A DNA stretch of 64,000 nt from Salinimonas iocasae (GTDB taxonomy: Bacteria; Pseudomonadota; Gammaproteobacteria; Enterobacterales; Alteromonadaceae), in contig NZ_CP039852.1 in NCBI RefSeq assembly GCF_006228385.1, positions 1,178,001-1,242,000 on the forward strand. The letters run 5' to 3'. The notes under the pieces are model-generated. The model did no database searches and was not told the origin of the DNA. It saw nothing but the letters and a program-made list of their open reading frames with translations. The position numbers were made by a program, and so were the translations under genes. Shown piece by piece: positions 53,515-62,758 of the stretch (positions are counted from its first letter, which is position 1; each line of letters starts with the position of its first letter).

Positions 53515-54471
53515 TTAGCTGAATGTCTCGCCATCATTCATCCGCTGTGCAACGTCACCGATTAATCGACGCAACCAGATGTGGCCAGCATCATGATGTA
53601 ACAGCGCGCTCCATGCCATTTTAAGTGCAATGGGCGGAATATCGAACGGCGGCGCTTTCAGCACAACGGTGGGATCGTCACTGAAAAGTCTGGCTGCCTT
53701 GGTCGGCAGTGTGGCAATCAAATGTTGTGTTTTGGCTATTTGCAGCGCTGCGTGATAGTGGCGGGTAAATACGCGAATATCCCGGTGTTTGCCAAGCTTT
53801 ACCAGCTCAGCGTCAACCCAGCCCAGTTTCTGTACCTCGTTGGGATCGATGCCTACACCCACACCAAAGCCGGTTTTGCTTACCCATACATGACGGGCAT
53901 TCAGATACCCCTGTAAATCCCAGTCATTAACCAGTGGATGCTGGGCACTCATGACACAGCTGAAAGTGTCGTACCAGATTACTTTTTGATGAAAAGATAA
54001 AGGCAGTTCTTCGAACCGGTTGATAGCCATATCAACCTTGCCCTGCTCAACATCATGAAATGTAACGTCAGAGGGAGTGATAAGATCCAGCGTGATATTG
54101 GGTGCCTGCACAGCCAGCTCATTCAAAAGCCCCAGTAACAGCGTACTTTCGGCATAGTCGCTGGTCATAATTCTGAACGTGCGCCGGCTGGTGGCCGGTT
54201 CAAAATCAGTCTCAGGCTGAATAGAGCTTTCCAGCCTGCTCAACACATCCCGGATAACAGGCTGTAGTTCCAGAGCGCGTTTGGTAGGCGTCATGCCGTC
54301 ACTGGTTCGTACCAACAATGGATCTTTAAACAAATCACGCAGACGTTTTAAGCCATTGCTCATCGCCGGCTGGGTAATACTGAGCTGATTGGCGGCCCGG
54401 GTCACTGAGCCTTCCCGCAACAGCACATCCAGATATACCAGAAGATTCAAATCCACTTTGGCTATATTCAT
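53515..54471 (-). CDS. LysR-family transcriptional regulator
   Basis: The protein is 318 residues. The N-terminal helix-turn-helix is VDLNLLVYLDVLLREGSVTRAANQLSITQPAMSNGLKRLRDLFKDPLLVRT (about 6-56), and the rest is the type-2 periplasmic-binding-like effector domain (FRIMTSDYAESTLLLG, then the second lobe). By position between glcB and aceA it may regulate the glyoxylate shunt, but the operator and effector are not known. Spacing is 80 bases to glcB on the same strand and 166 bases to aceA, so it may be cotranscribed with glcB or stand alone. Confidence 0.92.
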   Translation of the reverse strand: MNIAKVDLNLLVYLDVLLREGSVTRAANQLSITQPAMSNGLKRLRDLFKDPLLVRTSDGMTPTKRALELQPVIRDVLSRLESSIQPETDFEPATSRRTFRIMTSDYAESTLLLGLLNELAVQAPNITLDLITPSDVTFHDVEQGKVDMAINRFEELPLSFHQKVIWYDTFSCVMSAQHPLVNDWDLQGYLNARHVWVSKTGFGVGVGIDPNEVQKLGWVDAELVKLGKHRDIRVFTRHYHAALQIAKTQHLIATLPTKAARLFSDDPTVVLKAPPFDIPPIALKMAWSALLHHDAGHIWLRRLIGDVAQRMNDGETFS

Positions 54472-54575
54472 TCTTGTAATGCTCTGTGACTAAAAACGTA
54501 ATGGATGATTATAAAGGCAAGCTGCGCAGAAGTCAGATAGTCATTTAGTCTTATGGTAGTGAGCGTCGGCAATAA

Positions 54576-54599
54576 ATAAAAAAGGCTCCCGAAGGAGCC
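54576..54599 (-). terminator. Terminator after isocitrate lyase
   Basis: GGCTCC-TTCG-GGAGCC on the minus strand (a UUCG tetraloop) followed by a T-run (54576-54583 as A on the plus strand). It separates aceA from the lysR gene. Confidence 0.92.
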
Positions 54600-54637
54600 A
54601 GAGTTGGGAAGGGGAGGGCAAAAGCCCGTTTAATATG

Positions 54638-56233
54638 TTACACGTCGAACTGATTCATGGTGTTGTCTTTACCTGATGCTTTAAGCGCCGCCTCACCTGA
54701 GAAATATTCTTTATGAGTATCGCCCAAATCAGAACCCGCCATAGCCTGGTGTTTAACACATGCCAGTCCTTCACGAATCTCTTTACGCTGTACGCCGCGT
54801 ACATAGGCCAGCATGCCTTCTTCGCCAAAATAGCCTTTTGCCAGATTGTCGGTAGATAATGCAGCTGTATGATACGTTGGCAGTGTAATCAGGTGGTGGA
54901 AGATACCTGCTTCACGGGCAGCATCACGCTGGAAGCTTTGAATTTTCTGATCTGCTTCAGTGGCCAGTTCTGACTCATCGTATTCAGAGGACATCAGACG
55001 GTCACGCTGATAGCCAGACACATCTTTACCCTGTGACTCCCACTGGTCGAAGATTTGCTGGCGGAAGTTCAGCGTCCAGTTGAAAGACGGTGAGTTGTTG
55101 TAAACCAGTTTGGCATCCGGCACCACTTCACGAATCTGATTAACCATATCGGCAATCTGGCCAACATGAGGTTTTTCCGTTTCGATCCACAACAAATCTG
55201 CGCCATTTTGAAGAGACGTGATGCAGTCTAGTACCACGCGGTCAACGCCGGTATCAGACTTGAATTTGAACAATCCGTTAGGCAGGCGAACCGGCTTAAC
55301 CAATTTGCCGTTTTGCTTGATAACCAAATCGCCGTCTTTCAGATCCTCTGCGCCGTTTACCTCTGTGGTATCCAGATATGCATTGTACTGAGAAGCAAGG
55401 TCGCCGGGTTGTTGTGATACTGGGATTTTTTGTGTCAGGCCAGCACCCAAAGAATCGGTACGTGCAACAATTACCCCGTCATCCACGCCTAATTCCAAAA
55501 AGGCATAGCGAACTGCATTAATTTTGGCAAGAAAGTCTTCATGCGGCACTGTAACTTTACCGTCCTGGTGCCCGCATTGTTTAGCATCTGATACCTGGTT
55601 CTCAATCTGGATACAACATGCACCGGCTTCAATCATTTTCTTCGCCAGCAGGTAAGTGGCTTCTTCGTTACCAAATCCGGCATCGATATCAGCAATAATC
55701 GGCACAACATGTGACTCAAAATTATCGATTTGAGACTGAATATCTGCCGTATCCTGTCCGCTTTCTTTCGCTGTATCGAGCTGTTTAAACAGTTTGCCCA
55801 GCTCTTGCGCATCAGCCTGACGCAGGAAAGTGTAAAGCTCTTCTATTAATGCCGGTACCGAGGTCTTTTCGTGCATAGACTGGTCCGGAAGCGGACCGAA
55901 TTCTGAGCGAAGTGCCGCCACCATCCATCCTGACAGGTACAGGTAACGCTTATTAGTATTACCATAGTGTTTTTTAATGGAGAGCATTTTTTGCTGACCA
56001 ACGAAGCCGTGCCAGCAACCCAGTGACTGTGTATACTGCGCGGTGTCAGCATCATAATCGGCCATATCCTGACGCATAATCGCAGCGGTATAACGAGCGA
56101 TATCCAAACCCGTTTTAAAACGGTTCTGTGCTTTCATTCTGGCCGCGTATTCAGGGCTGATACTGTCCCACTTGCCGTGTTGGGTAGATTTTAACGTTGC
56201 GATCGCGTCGATGTCTTGTTGATATTGCGACAT
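54638..56233 (-). CDS. aceA: Isocitrate lyase
   Basis: The protein is 531 residues, the longer form found in Pseudomonas and Alteromonas. DIDAGFGN, then SDAKQCGHQDGKVTVPHEDF with the catalytic Cys220 in KQCGH, and VARTDSLGAGLTQKIP are the active-site blocks. It splits isocitrate into glyoxylate and succinate, feeding malate synthase. The ATG at 56233 is preceded by GGAGAACGAGC; a longer frame to 56305 lacks family support. The upstream region is more than 600 bp and is shared with a divergent alkaline phosphatase. Confidence 0.98.
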   Translation of the reverse strand: MSQYQQDIDAIATLKSTQHGKWDSISPEYAARMKAQNRFKTGLDIARYTAAIMRQDMADYDADTAQYTQSLGCWHGFVGQQKMLSIKKHYGNTNKRYLYLSGWMVAALRSEFGPLPDQSMHEKTSVPALIEELYTFLRQADAQELGKLFKQLDTAKESGQDTADIQSQIDNFESHVVPIIADIDAGFGNEEATYLLAKKMIEAGACCIQIENQVSDAKQCGHQDGKVTVPHEDFLAKINAVRYAFLELGVDDGVIVARTDSLGAGLTQKIPVSQQPGDLASQYNAYLDTTEVNGAEDLKDGDLVIKQNGKLVKPVRLPNGLFKFKSDTGVDRVVLDCITSLQNGADLLWIETEKPHVGQIADMVNQIREVVPDAKLVYNNSPSFNWTLNFRQQIFDQWESQGKDVSGYQRDRLMSSEYDESELATEADQKIQSFQRDAAREAGIFHHLITLPTYHTAALSTDNLAKGYFGEEGMLAYVRGVQRKEIREGLACVKHQAMAGSDLGDTHKEYFSGEAALKASGKDNTMNQFDV

Positions 56234-56863
56234 GCTCGTTCTCCATAATGTTATCTGTTTTGTTCTTGCTGGCCGATGTAGGGCAACAAATTTCGTAAGG
56301 TCCATTTCATCCTAGGGCGGATTTAAAGATAACGTAAATATATAATCAGCATTGTCGTCATTCATTGCGTGAATGTATTGTGGTGACCGATTGGTAAACC
56401 TATTCCCAGACAATAAGACGTATTGTTATTGCCTTCTTAAACCTAATTGTCCGGTTCGCGAATGCGTTCAATGCAACAGGAATGCTGTATCATTGGTTTG
56501 CCAGAGGAAAATCAACTTTGTTGATGCGCGCAGACGCTTAGTTGGACAGTAGTTTCCTGCCAACATCCTCCCGTTCAGCAATAGTAAACGTTAAAGCAAA
56601 CCATCTGGCGGGCATCAATTTGATGAATAGTAGTGAGGAAAAATTCGATTTTTTGTGTCACCCAATGTAAAAAGCTATCCGTATGCGTAGTTCATTAAAT
56701 TGCACTAATACTGAAATATTTAGCGTGTATTTACCTAAGGGTCGGTCAATCTTATTTAATCGTTTAAATTGCGTCAGTTGTGGAATAACTTTTGTGACTG
56801 AACAGTGGCTGATTTACACTCTGTCATATCTTTAGTAACGGAATCCTAAAACGGAACGCTAGC
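56234..56863. other. 630-bp divergent regulatory region between aceA and alkaline phosphatase
   Basis: No gene seen. It holds promoters for aceA (minus) and the phosphatase (plus). ACAATA-N5-TATTGT (56410-56426) is a perfect inverted repeat. CTGTCAT at 56821-56827 is one half of a possible Pho box; the second half at the right spacing is poor. Confidence 0.5.
56410..56426. promoter_or_regulatory. Inverted repeat upstream of aceA
   Basis: ACAATA-AGACG-TATTGT is a perfect 6-bp inverted repeat 177 bases upstream of the aceA start. No regulator can be named; the LysR protein next door is a candidate. Confidence 0.35.
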
Positions 56864-58291
56864 ATGCTTAAAAAAGTATCAATTTTATCGCTGATAAGCG
56901 CCGCTGTGTTGTCTGGTTGTATGTCATCAGCGAAAACCGCTAATGATGCTGAGCACACCATGCAGGCAGATACACCTAAAAATATCATCATGGTCGTTGC
57001 TGACGGCATGGGCCCGGCTTATACCACGGCTTATCGCAATTACATGGACGACCCGGCCACTGAGATTGTCGAAACGGTTGTCTTTGATGACATTTTTACC
57101 GGTAATGCCTCTACCTACCCGCATCACATGTCCGGTCTAGTTACAGATTCGGCGGCATCAGCGACTGCGCTGGCTAGCGGTGAAAAATCTTATAATGGTG
57201 CAATTGGCGTAAACCATAATAAGATAAAAGTTGAATCAGTACTCCAACTGGCTAAGAAGCAGGGTATGCGAACAGGTGTGGCGGTCACATCTCAGATAAA
57301 TCACGCCACACCGGCCTCTTATATTGCCCATAATGAAAGTCGCAAAAATTATGATGCACTTGCTGACAGCTTCTTTGACGATCGTATCAGTGGTGAAATC
57401 GTTGCGGATGTCATGCTGGGTGGCGGAACGCAGTATTTTGAAAGAGACGATCGTGATTTGGTCGCTGAGTTTATCGATGCAGATTATCAATATGTTGATA
57501 CCTACAACAAACTGGCCACGCTTCCGGCCGGATCTGATGTACTGGGGTTGTTTGCACCTGTAGGGCTACCTCCTGCGCTGGATGATACCCGAGAACATCG
57601 TCTGTCGTATCTGACTGAACATGCTATAAAGCACCTGGAAAATGAAGAAGGATTCTTTCTGCTTGTTGAAGCCAGTCAGGTTGACTGGGCGGGTCATGCT
57701 AATGATATAGGCTCGGCAATGGCAGAGATGGACGATCTGGCTGCCACCATCAAATACCTGAAAGAGTATGTAAAAAGCCACCCTGATACGCTGGTGGTTT
57801 TAACTGCTGATCATAGTACAGGTGGCCTTACAATCGGCGCAAATGGTGATTATCGTTGGTCACCCGAATTTCTGAAAAGCATGAAGTCATCGGTGCATAC
57901 TATTGCTGAAAACATGTCGGATATGGACCAGCCGTTGGCATATATCAGTCAGCAGTTAGGTTTTGCGTTTACAGAAGAGGACCATACGGTATTAAACAAA
58001 GTGCTTGCTCACGACGACGTAGTGCAACGCGAAGCCGGTCTGAAAAAGTTTCTGGATATGAAAAGCAACACGGGCTGGACAACATCGGGTCATACCGGGG
58101 TGGATGTTGAAGTCTTTTCATTTGGTGCAGGTAGTCACGCCTTCGTTGGGCAGATGGACAATACTGATATCGCTAAACGTATGAAAGCGTTTGTTAGCGG
58201 CAAGCAGCGCCAGCTTACCACCAGTGATGAAGCGGTCGTCGTGCCATCTGAAGATGCCTGTAACTTCAAAGAAGCATTCCACTGTGAATAA
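56864..58291 (+). CDS. Alkaline phosphatase, lipoprotein form
   Basis: The protein is 475 residues. A lipoprotein signal MLKKVSILSLISAAVLSGC has the acylated Cys19. NIIMVVADGMG (about 40-50) binds metal with Asp47, LVTDSAASATALASG holds the nucleophile Ser96, and VEASQVDWAGHAND and LTADHSTGGL carry the other metal ligands, with the final GHTG. This is the PhoA-type metallo-enzyme, releasing phosphate from monoesters at the cell surface or periplasm. A CTGTCAT half site upstream hints at phosphate control but is not strong. It is followed by a strong terminator. Confidence 0.93.
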   Translation: MLKKVSILSLISAAVLSGCMSSAKTANDAEHTMQADTPKNIIMVVADGMGPAYTTAYRNYMDDPATEIVETVVFDDIFTGNASTYPHHMSGLVTDSAASATALASGEKSYNGAIGVNHNKIKVESVLQLAKKQGMRTGVAVTSQINHATPASYIAHNESRKNYDALADSFFDDRISGEIVADVMLGGGTQYFERDDRDLVAEFIDADYQYVDTYNKLATLPAGSDVLGLFAPVGLPPALDDTREHRLSYLTEHAIKHLENEEGFFLLVEASQVDWAGHANDIGSAMAEMDDLAATIKYLKEYVKSHPDTLVVLTADHSTGGLTIGANGDYRWSPEFLKSMKSSVHTIAENMSDMDQPLAYISQQLGFAFTEEDHTVLNKVLAHDDVVQREAGLKKFLDMKSNTGWTTSGHTGVDVEVFSFGAGSHAFVGQMDNTDIAKRMKAFVSGKQRQLTTSDEAVVVPSEDACNFKEAFHCE

Positions 58292-58315
58292 CCAATACAG
58301 CCAATAGAAAAATAG

Positions 58316-58344
58316 AAAAAGGAGACGCTCGCGTCTCCTTTTTT
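58316..58344 (+). terminator. Terminator after alkaline phosphatase
   Basis: GGAGACGC / GCGTCTCC with a minimal loop, flanked by five A and six T. It begins 25 bases past the stop and could also work for the minus-strand gene at 58477. Confidence 0.92.
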
Positions 58345-58476
58345 GTATCTGATGCTTCAGTGTCTACCGTGCTCTTACCCTGAACCAATAGTGAGATGCA
58401 CTCAAGGTGAAGGACAGAAGGCAGCGCTCGTTCTAAGGGTGGCCACACCTAAAGGACACCGAAAAGAGGATAGGGC

Positions 58477-59184
58477 TTACTGATGATTCAGGAAGTTGTC
58501 CAGGTCTTCACCAGTGATTTTTCCAATCTGACTAAACAGGTACCACAATGCGGTGACCAGTAAAATCATACTGGGGATAACAATTACCGGATAACTCAGC
58601 GCTGTCATTCTACCCAGCTCTTCAGTGTAAGCGGTTGTACCCGGTTCACTGACCAGAATAACCTTGGCAAGAATATAGTTAAGTGCCGAAGAAACAAAAA
58701 AGGATGTCGCGACAATATAAGAGCTGTTAGCTACCTTACGGCGAAATTCACGTTCTTTGCCTTTTCGTGCCAGCGCATCGTTCAGTGCATTCCAGTTAAT
58801 AATCTGATCGTTAAGAATCAACATTTTGACCAGCGGCTTTTTTGTATACTGGGTAATAAGTACCGCTATACCAATCAAAGCAGGAATGGCCGCCTCTTTA
58901 ATAGCAATATACTCAGCCGGAAGTTTCAGTAAACTAATGCCTCCGGTAAGCAACACACTGATGATACCTAAAATAGAGAAACCGTTTACTTTACCGGACT
59001 GTTTTAGATCCCAAATGCCATAGCCAACAGGAAAAACAAGCGCAGCGACGATGCTCCAGGCGGGGCCCAGCAAATCGTCTGAACTGGTATAGCTCATGAT
59101 AACGACGGGAATAACAATGTTGAATGCCAGGTTGCCGAAAAAGCCCTGATTCTGCTTCTGATTGGTTTGATTGGTGGAGGTCAT
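58477..59184 (-). CDS. VC0807-family membrane protein
   Basis: The protein is 235 residues with about six membrane segments (NIVIPVVIMSY, WSIVAALVFPVGYGIWDL, GFSILGIISVLLTGGISLL, IPALIGIAVLITQY, NSSYIVATSFFVSSALNYILA, LSYPVIVIPSMILLVTALWYLF). WDLKQSGKVNGFSILGIISVLLTGGI is the family signature of the VC0807 group. Function is unknown. The gene is monocistronic and faces the alkaline phosphatase terminator. Confidence 0.75.
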   Translation of the reverse strand: MTSTNQTNQKQNQGFFGNLAFNIVIPVVIMSYTSSDDLLGPAWSIVAALVFPVGYGIWDLKQSGKVNGFSILGIISVLLTGGISLLKLPAEYIAIKEAAIPALIGIAVLITQYTKKPLVKMLILNDQIINWNALNDALARKGKEREFRRKVANSSYIVATSFFVSSALNYILAKVILVSEPGTTAYTEELGRMTALSYPVIVIPSMILLVTALWYLFSQIGKITGEDLDNFLNHQ

Positions 59185-59323
59185 GAATACTTCACTTCAC
59201 TTATCTTAACTGCATTATAAGAAATTGGTCGTCACTGCCAACGTCTGTTAAAGAGATTTTGTGTATCAGTTTGTGAAGGTACTGAATTTCTTCAACTTAA
59301 AGTTAGCAGTGATAAGACACGAC

Positions 59324-59884
59324 TCACACGGTACTGGTTGCACCCCAGCGCCAGGCGGCGAGTAAACCGGCTGCAAAGCCGAACAGATGATATTCATAAG
59401 AAACAAATTCACGGCCGGGCAGCACGCCTAAAATTAATCCGCCATAGAGGATTGCCACCAGTACGGAAATAATCATGTAGGGGATCTTTTTAGTCTTAAA
59501 ACCTGCCCATAATAAGAATCCGAAGTAACCGTATACAACACCACTTGCGCCCAGGTGTACTGCAGAGCGGCCAAACAGCCAAACGCTCAAACCGGCAAGA
59601 AGAAACACAGTAAGTGTTACCTTTACAAAGGTTTTGTTGCCCCATTGCAATGTTAGCCAGATAAACAGCAGCAGCGGCAATAAATTAGCAATTAAATGGG
59701 CAGGGGTCTGATGAACCCATGGTGCAGTAATGATATTCCACAGCGATGGCAGGTAGCGGGGCATAATACCCAGGCTGTTTAAACTGTTTAGGGTAATGAG
59801 ATTGATAATCTCAAGCAGTATTAATGTCGCTCCAATAATGGCTATCAGGCGAAATTGTGAACGTAGTCTGGGTAATTGGCTCAT
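59324..59884 (-). CDS. Rhomboid-family intramembrane serine protease
   Basis: The protein is 186 residues with six membrane segments. [10 protein letters not shown] is the L1/TM2 His-Asn block, [16 protein letters not shown] the serine motif (Ser114 in GASG), and [16 protein letters not shown] the catalytic His166. The Ser-His dyad is intact, so it should cut membrane proteins. It overlaps the GSP-synthase-like gene upstream by 4 bases, so it is the last member of the yjf-type operon. The substrate is unknown. Confidence 0.88.
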   Translation of the reverse strand: MSQLPRLRSQFRLIAIIGATLILLEIINLITLNSLNSLGIMPRYLPSLWNIITAPWVHQTPAHLIANLLPLLLFIWLTLQWGNKTFVKVTLTVFLLAGLSVWLFGRSAVHLGASGVVYGYFGFLLWAGFKTKKIPYMIISVLVAILYGGLILGVLPGREFVSYEYHLFGFAAGLLAAWRWGATSTV

Positions 59885-61044
59885 AAAATTATATGCGGTA
59901 AATACCGCGACAAATCCTGTGTAACTAAAGACGAATCCTCTCGGACTGAAATACCAGCAGGTAAGTTATCTACCAGCCAGCTTCCTATTAACGTGTAGTT
60001 ACGTTCAAAGCGGGGAAGTGGATGAAAAGCCTGAATAATAAAACCTTCCTCGCCATAGGGACCATCAGACAGGGCACGCTCGTTCTGCCCGTCAAGCAAT
60101 GAAATATTAGCGCCTTCGCGGGAAAAAAGCGGCTTTTTGACCCACTGCTGTCCGGCTAAATTCGGATGTTTATCCGCGAAATAGGCTTCCAGCAAATTGG
60201 GATGGCCGGGGAACATTTCCCACAGTAATGGAAGAATCGCCTTGTTGGAAATTACCGCCTTCCAGGCCGGTTCAATCCAGCTAACGTCAGCACTCGACAA
60301 TGACTCACCATAAGGGTCGGCAAGCATGAACTCCCACGGATAAAGCTTAAAGCAGTCTGTAATGGGCGCATCATCTAAGTCGGTAAATACGCCGGTATCA
60401 GCCAAACCAATATCTTCAACATAGACAAAATCGGTCGACAAGCCTGCTTCACTGGCGCAATCTTGCAGGTACTGCACTGTTCCACGGTCTTCATCAGTGT
60501 CTTTACAGCAGGCAAAATGCATCTGCAGGATATTTTTCTGACGGGCGATATCGGCAAACCGGAAAACCAGTTTTTCCTGCAGGGAGTTAAATTGATCAGA
60601 TTGACGGGGAAGGGCGCCGTTATCGACGTTTTGCTCAAGCCACAACCACTGCCAGAAACCTGATTCATATAACGAGGTGGGCGTATCAGCATTGTTCTCT
60701 AACAGTTTGGCAGGACCAGTACCGTCGTAAACCAAATCAAGCCGTGAATACAAAGACGGTTCTCGCTGATAGAAAGAGTTGCGCACTAAGTCCCAGTATA
60801 CAGAAGGAATAGCGAAACGAGTTAGAAGCGCTTCACTGTTTACGACACGTTCTGTGGCAGCAAGACACATCTGATGTAACTCAGCGGTTGGATCTTCTAT
60901 GTCTTTTTCAATTTGTTGTAATGAAAACTGGTAGTACGCCGTTTCATCCCAGTATGGCTGACCATACATGGTGTGAAAGTGAAAGCCATATTCTCTGGCC
61001 TGCTGCTGCCAGTCAGGCCGCGGAGCAATTCGACGCCGGAACAA
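59881..61044 (-). CDS. Glutathionylspermidine synthase-like ATP-grasp protein (YgiC/YjfC family)
   Basis: The protein is 387 residues. [32 protein letters not shown] opens the family, [20 protein letters not shown] holds the metal-binding E-x-N, and [16 protein letters not shown] and [24 protein letters not shown] form the ATP-grasp end. These are carboxylate-amine ligases; the true product of YjfC/YgiC is not known. The start is TTG 61044, with GGGGCGG before it. It is in the operon with DUF1190, DUF350, DUF2491 and the ion channel. Confidence 0.9.
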   Translation of the reverse strand: MFRRRIAPRPDWQQQAREYGFHFHTMYGQPYWDETAYYQFSLQQIEKDIEDPTAELHQMCLAATERVVNSEALLTRFAIPSVYWDLVRNSFYQREPSLYSRLDLVYDGTGPAKLLENNADTPTSLYESGFWQWLWLEQNVDNGALPRQSDQFNSLQEKLVFRFADIARQKNILQMHFACCKDTDEDRGTVQYLQDCASEAGLSTDFVYVEDIGLADTGVFTDLDDAPITDCFKLYPWEFMLADPYGESLSSADVSWIEPAWKAVISNKAILPLLWEMFPGHPNLLEAYFADKHPNLAGQQWVKKPLFSREGANISLLDGQNERALSDGPYGEEGFIIQAFHPLPRFERNYTLIGSWLVDNLPAGISVREDSSLVTQDLSRYLPHIIL

Positions 61045-61049
61045 ATCCG

Positions 61050-61667
61050 CTAACCGCCCCAGCCGCCTGAACGGGACCGACTGCTTCCCCAGGATGATTT
61101 TGCTCTGACTGAACTGCCGAAACCGCCACGGCTGATAGTGCGGGATACCGTAGGCTTTGGCTTAAAGGTTGACGATTTCACCCGGTATTTACGCTTTCGG
61201 ATATCTCCGTCAAAGATATACCCGTCAGAGGTTACCCAACGTGAGCGAAAAGGCGAATAAGGTGAGTAAGACGTAAACAGCGGCTGAGAATAATAAGTGC
61301 GCGGCGACATTAGCTGACTGACCATAAAGCCGGCCATAAAGGGCATAAAAAAACTGCCGTTGTCGGTGGCAATTTGTCGGCACTGGTTCGGGCCAAATTC
61401 ATATTCGCAGTCAGCGACAGATGAAAACTTCGGACTAGTGCGCGCGGCCTCATCAATTGCCTGCTGATACGCGGCCTGACACTCATCCGCAGCATCGGGG
61501 TTATCGCTTGTGCAGTCATCCACCGAAGTATAGATATCAGCCGGTTGCCGGTTATCGCTGCAGGCGCTTAAAAACATGCCGGCAACACCTACCGCTAAAG
61601 GTTTCACTGCCAGCGACTTGCGCATGCGGGTGAGATTTATATGTTTAGTGCGTTTTTGCGTAGCCAT
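61050..61667 (-). CDS. DUF1190 lipoprotein-like protein (YgiB/YjfM family)
   Basis: The protein is 205 residues. A basic start ([22 protein letters not shown]) leads to [16 protein letters not shown], a membrane anchor or lipobox. Then [22 protein letters not shown] and [15 protein letters not shown] give four or more cysteines in pairs. The C-terminus is a Ser/Arg/Gly-rich tail ([16 protein letters not shown]). This is the family that always accompanies the YjfC ligase, which makes it the likely acceptor or partner (inference). GGCGGGGAAAATT precedes ATG 61667. Confidence 0.88.
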   Translation of the reverse strand: MATQKRTKHINLTRMRKSLAVKPLAVGVAGMFLSACSDNRQPADIYTSVDDCTSDNPDAADECQAAYQQAIDEAARTSPKFSSVADCEYEFGPNQCRQIATDNGSFFMPFMAGFMVSQLMSPRTYYSQPLFTSYSPYSPFRSRWVTSDGYIFDGDIRKRKYRVKSSTFKPKPTVSRTISRGGFGSSVRAKSSWGSSRSRSGGWGG

Positions 61668-61679
61668 AATTTTCCCCGC

Positions 61680-62096
61680 CTAATAGGTCATGCAAGCGGC
61701 ATTGAGTAAACCGACTGCTACAGACATAGCCGCCAGAATTGCGCCGGCTGAGACTTCATTATTGGTAATTCGCTCAGCGATGCGGGGCATAAACGTAAAG
61801 CGCAACAATGCAAAAGCCAGTGATTGCGCGATGATTGCGACAATCCCCCAGATAGCAAAATCGATGACCGACAGTGAGTTTGCCGCAGCGCCGGATAAAG
61901 CCAGTGCAAAACCGATAATCGCGCCGCCAAAGCCGACGGCAGCGGCGACATTCTTTTCTTCTTTTACCAGCTTCCATTCATCATGGGGCGTGACCAGTGC
62001 GTACACGAACTTGAAAATAAAAAGAAATACGATCGATATTACGAAATACAGGGCAAAATTATCCAGACCTGCCAGTGACGCCATAATTGAATCCAT
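61680..62096 (-). CDS. DUF350 membrane protein (YjfL family)
   Basis: The protein is about 138 residues with four membrane segments (FALYFVISIVFLFIFKFVYAL, AAAVGFGGAIIGFALALSGAA, IWGIVAIIAQSLAFALL, GAILAAMSVAVGLLNAACM). The start at 62096 has GAGGATTAAGC in front; a longer frame to 62144 overlaps the upstream gene. It belongs to the yjf-type operon between DUF2491 and DUF1190; function unknown. Confidence 0.88.
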   Translation of the reverse strand: MDSIMASLAGLDNFALYFVISIVFLFIFKFVYALVTPHDEWKLVKEEKNVAAAVGFGGAIIGFALALSGAAANSLSVIDFAIWGIVAIIAQSLAFALLRFTFMPRIAERITNNEVSAGAILAAMSVAVGLLNAACMTY

Positions 62097-62106
62097 GCTT
62101 AATCCT

Positions 62107-62757
62107 CTAGCCATTAATTTGTATATCGGTTGGTAATACATCAAAGCCGGTACTGATGACCAGGCAACGATCTTTATTGTTATTAATTATTTTTTCTTCG
62201 CCCACCACTAAAAGTGATTCAAAGCGTTCATCATCCAATGGGCGTTCGTACAGCATCATAAACTGATCAGTGGTGCTTACGTCACCATCTTCTTCATAAG
62301 TTTTTTCGGTAACAGCCACCGGGGGGGAGCTTTCACCTACCGCATCCCACACCCGGGTGAAGGTCTTGCCTTCCAGTTCGTACGTCGGCTGTGAAATAAG
62401 CGAAGTAAGGCACTCATTCCACTGCGCGTCACTGCCGATGGTTTTGGTATCGTAAAAGTGCCATAACTTTACATCAGTAATATGGTTTTCAGTCAGGCCG
62501 CCATCTGTGACCACCTGCAAAAAGCCATCATCGTCGGTATAAAAGCGCAGCAAGTCTCCACCTGAGTCTAGCTGAGCGTGGCCCACGGCCTGTATAAGTT
62601 GTGATGCGGCGCATGACTCAATAATTAAATCAGGTGTCAGCACTTTTAGTTTAAGTGCATCAAGTTCAAAGGAGCCGCCCAGATACAGGCCCATAATTTC
62701 AGGTGGTTTGGGCGCAGCAGGTGTAGTGGGTTTTCGGCCAAAAAGCTTACTAAACAT
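62107..62757 (-). CDS. DUF2491 family protein (YjfK family)
   Basis: The protein is 216 residues, soluble, with FSKLFGRKPTTPAAPKPPEIMGLYLGGSFELDALKLKVL at the start and WNECLTSLISQPTYELEGKTFTRVW in the middle, followed by MMLYERPLDDERFESLLV. It is the DUF2491 member of the yjf operon. No catalytic motif is recognised. The start codon lies one base after the ion-channel stop region, with GGGGAGCTGAT as ribosome-binding site. Confidence 0.85.
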   Translation of the reverse strand: MFSKLFGRKPTTPAAPKPPEIMGLYLGGSFELDALKLKVLTPDLIIESCAASQLIQAVGHAQLDSGGDLLRFYTDDDGFLQVVTDGGLTENHITDVKLWHFYDTKTIGSDAQWNECLTSLISQPTYELEGKTFTRVWDAVGESSPPVAVTEKTYEEDGDVSTTDQFMMLYERPLDDERFESLLVVGEEKIINNNKDRCLVISTGFDVLPTDIQING

Positions 62758-62758
62758 A

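Noticed and set aside
56821..56846. Possible Pho box before the alkaline phosphatase
   Set aside because: Only one CTGTCAT half is good; the second half at the 11-bp spacing does not match.
61690..62136. Plus-strand 148-residue open frame opposite the DUF350 gene
   Set aside because: It is the mirror of a hydrophobic gene (Ala/Ser-rich shadow) with no independent start signals.
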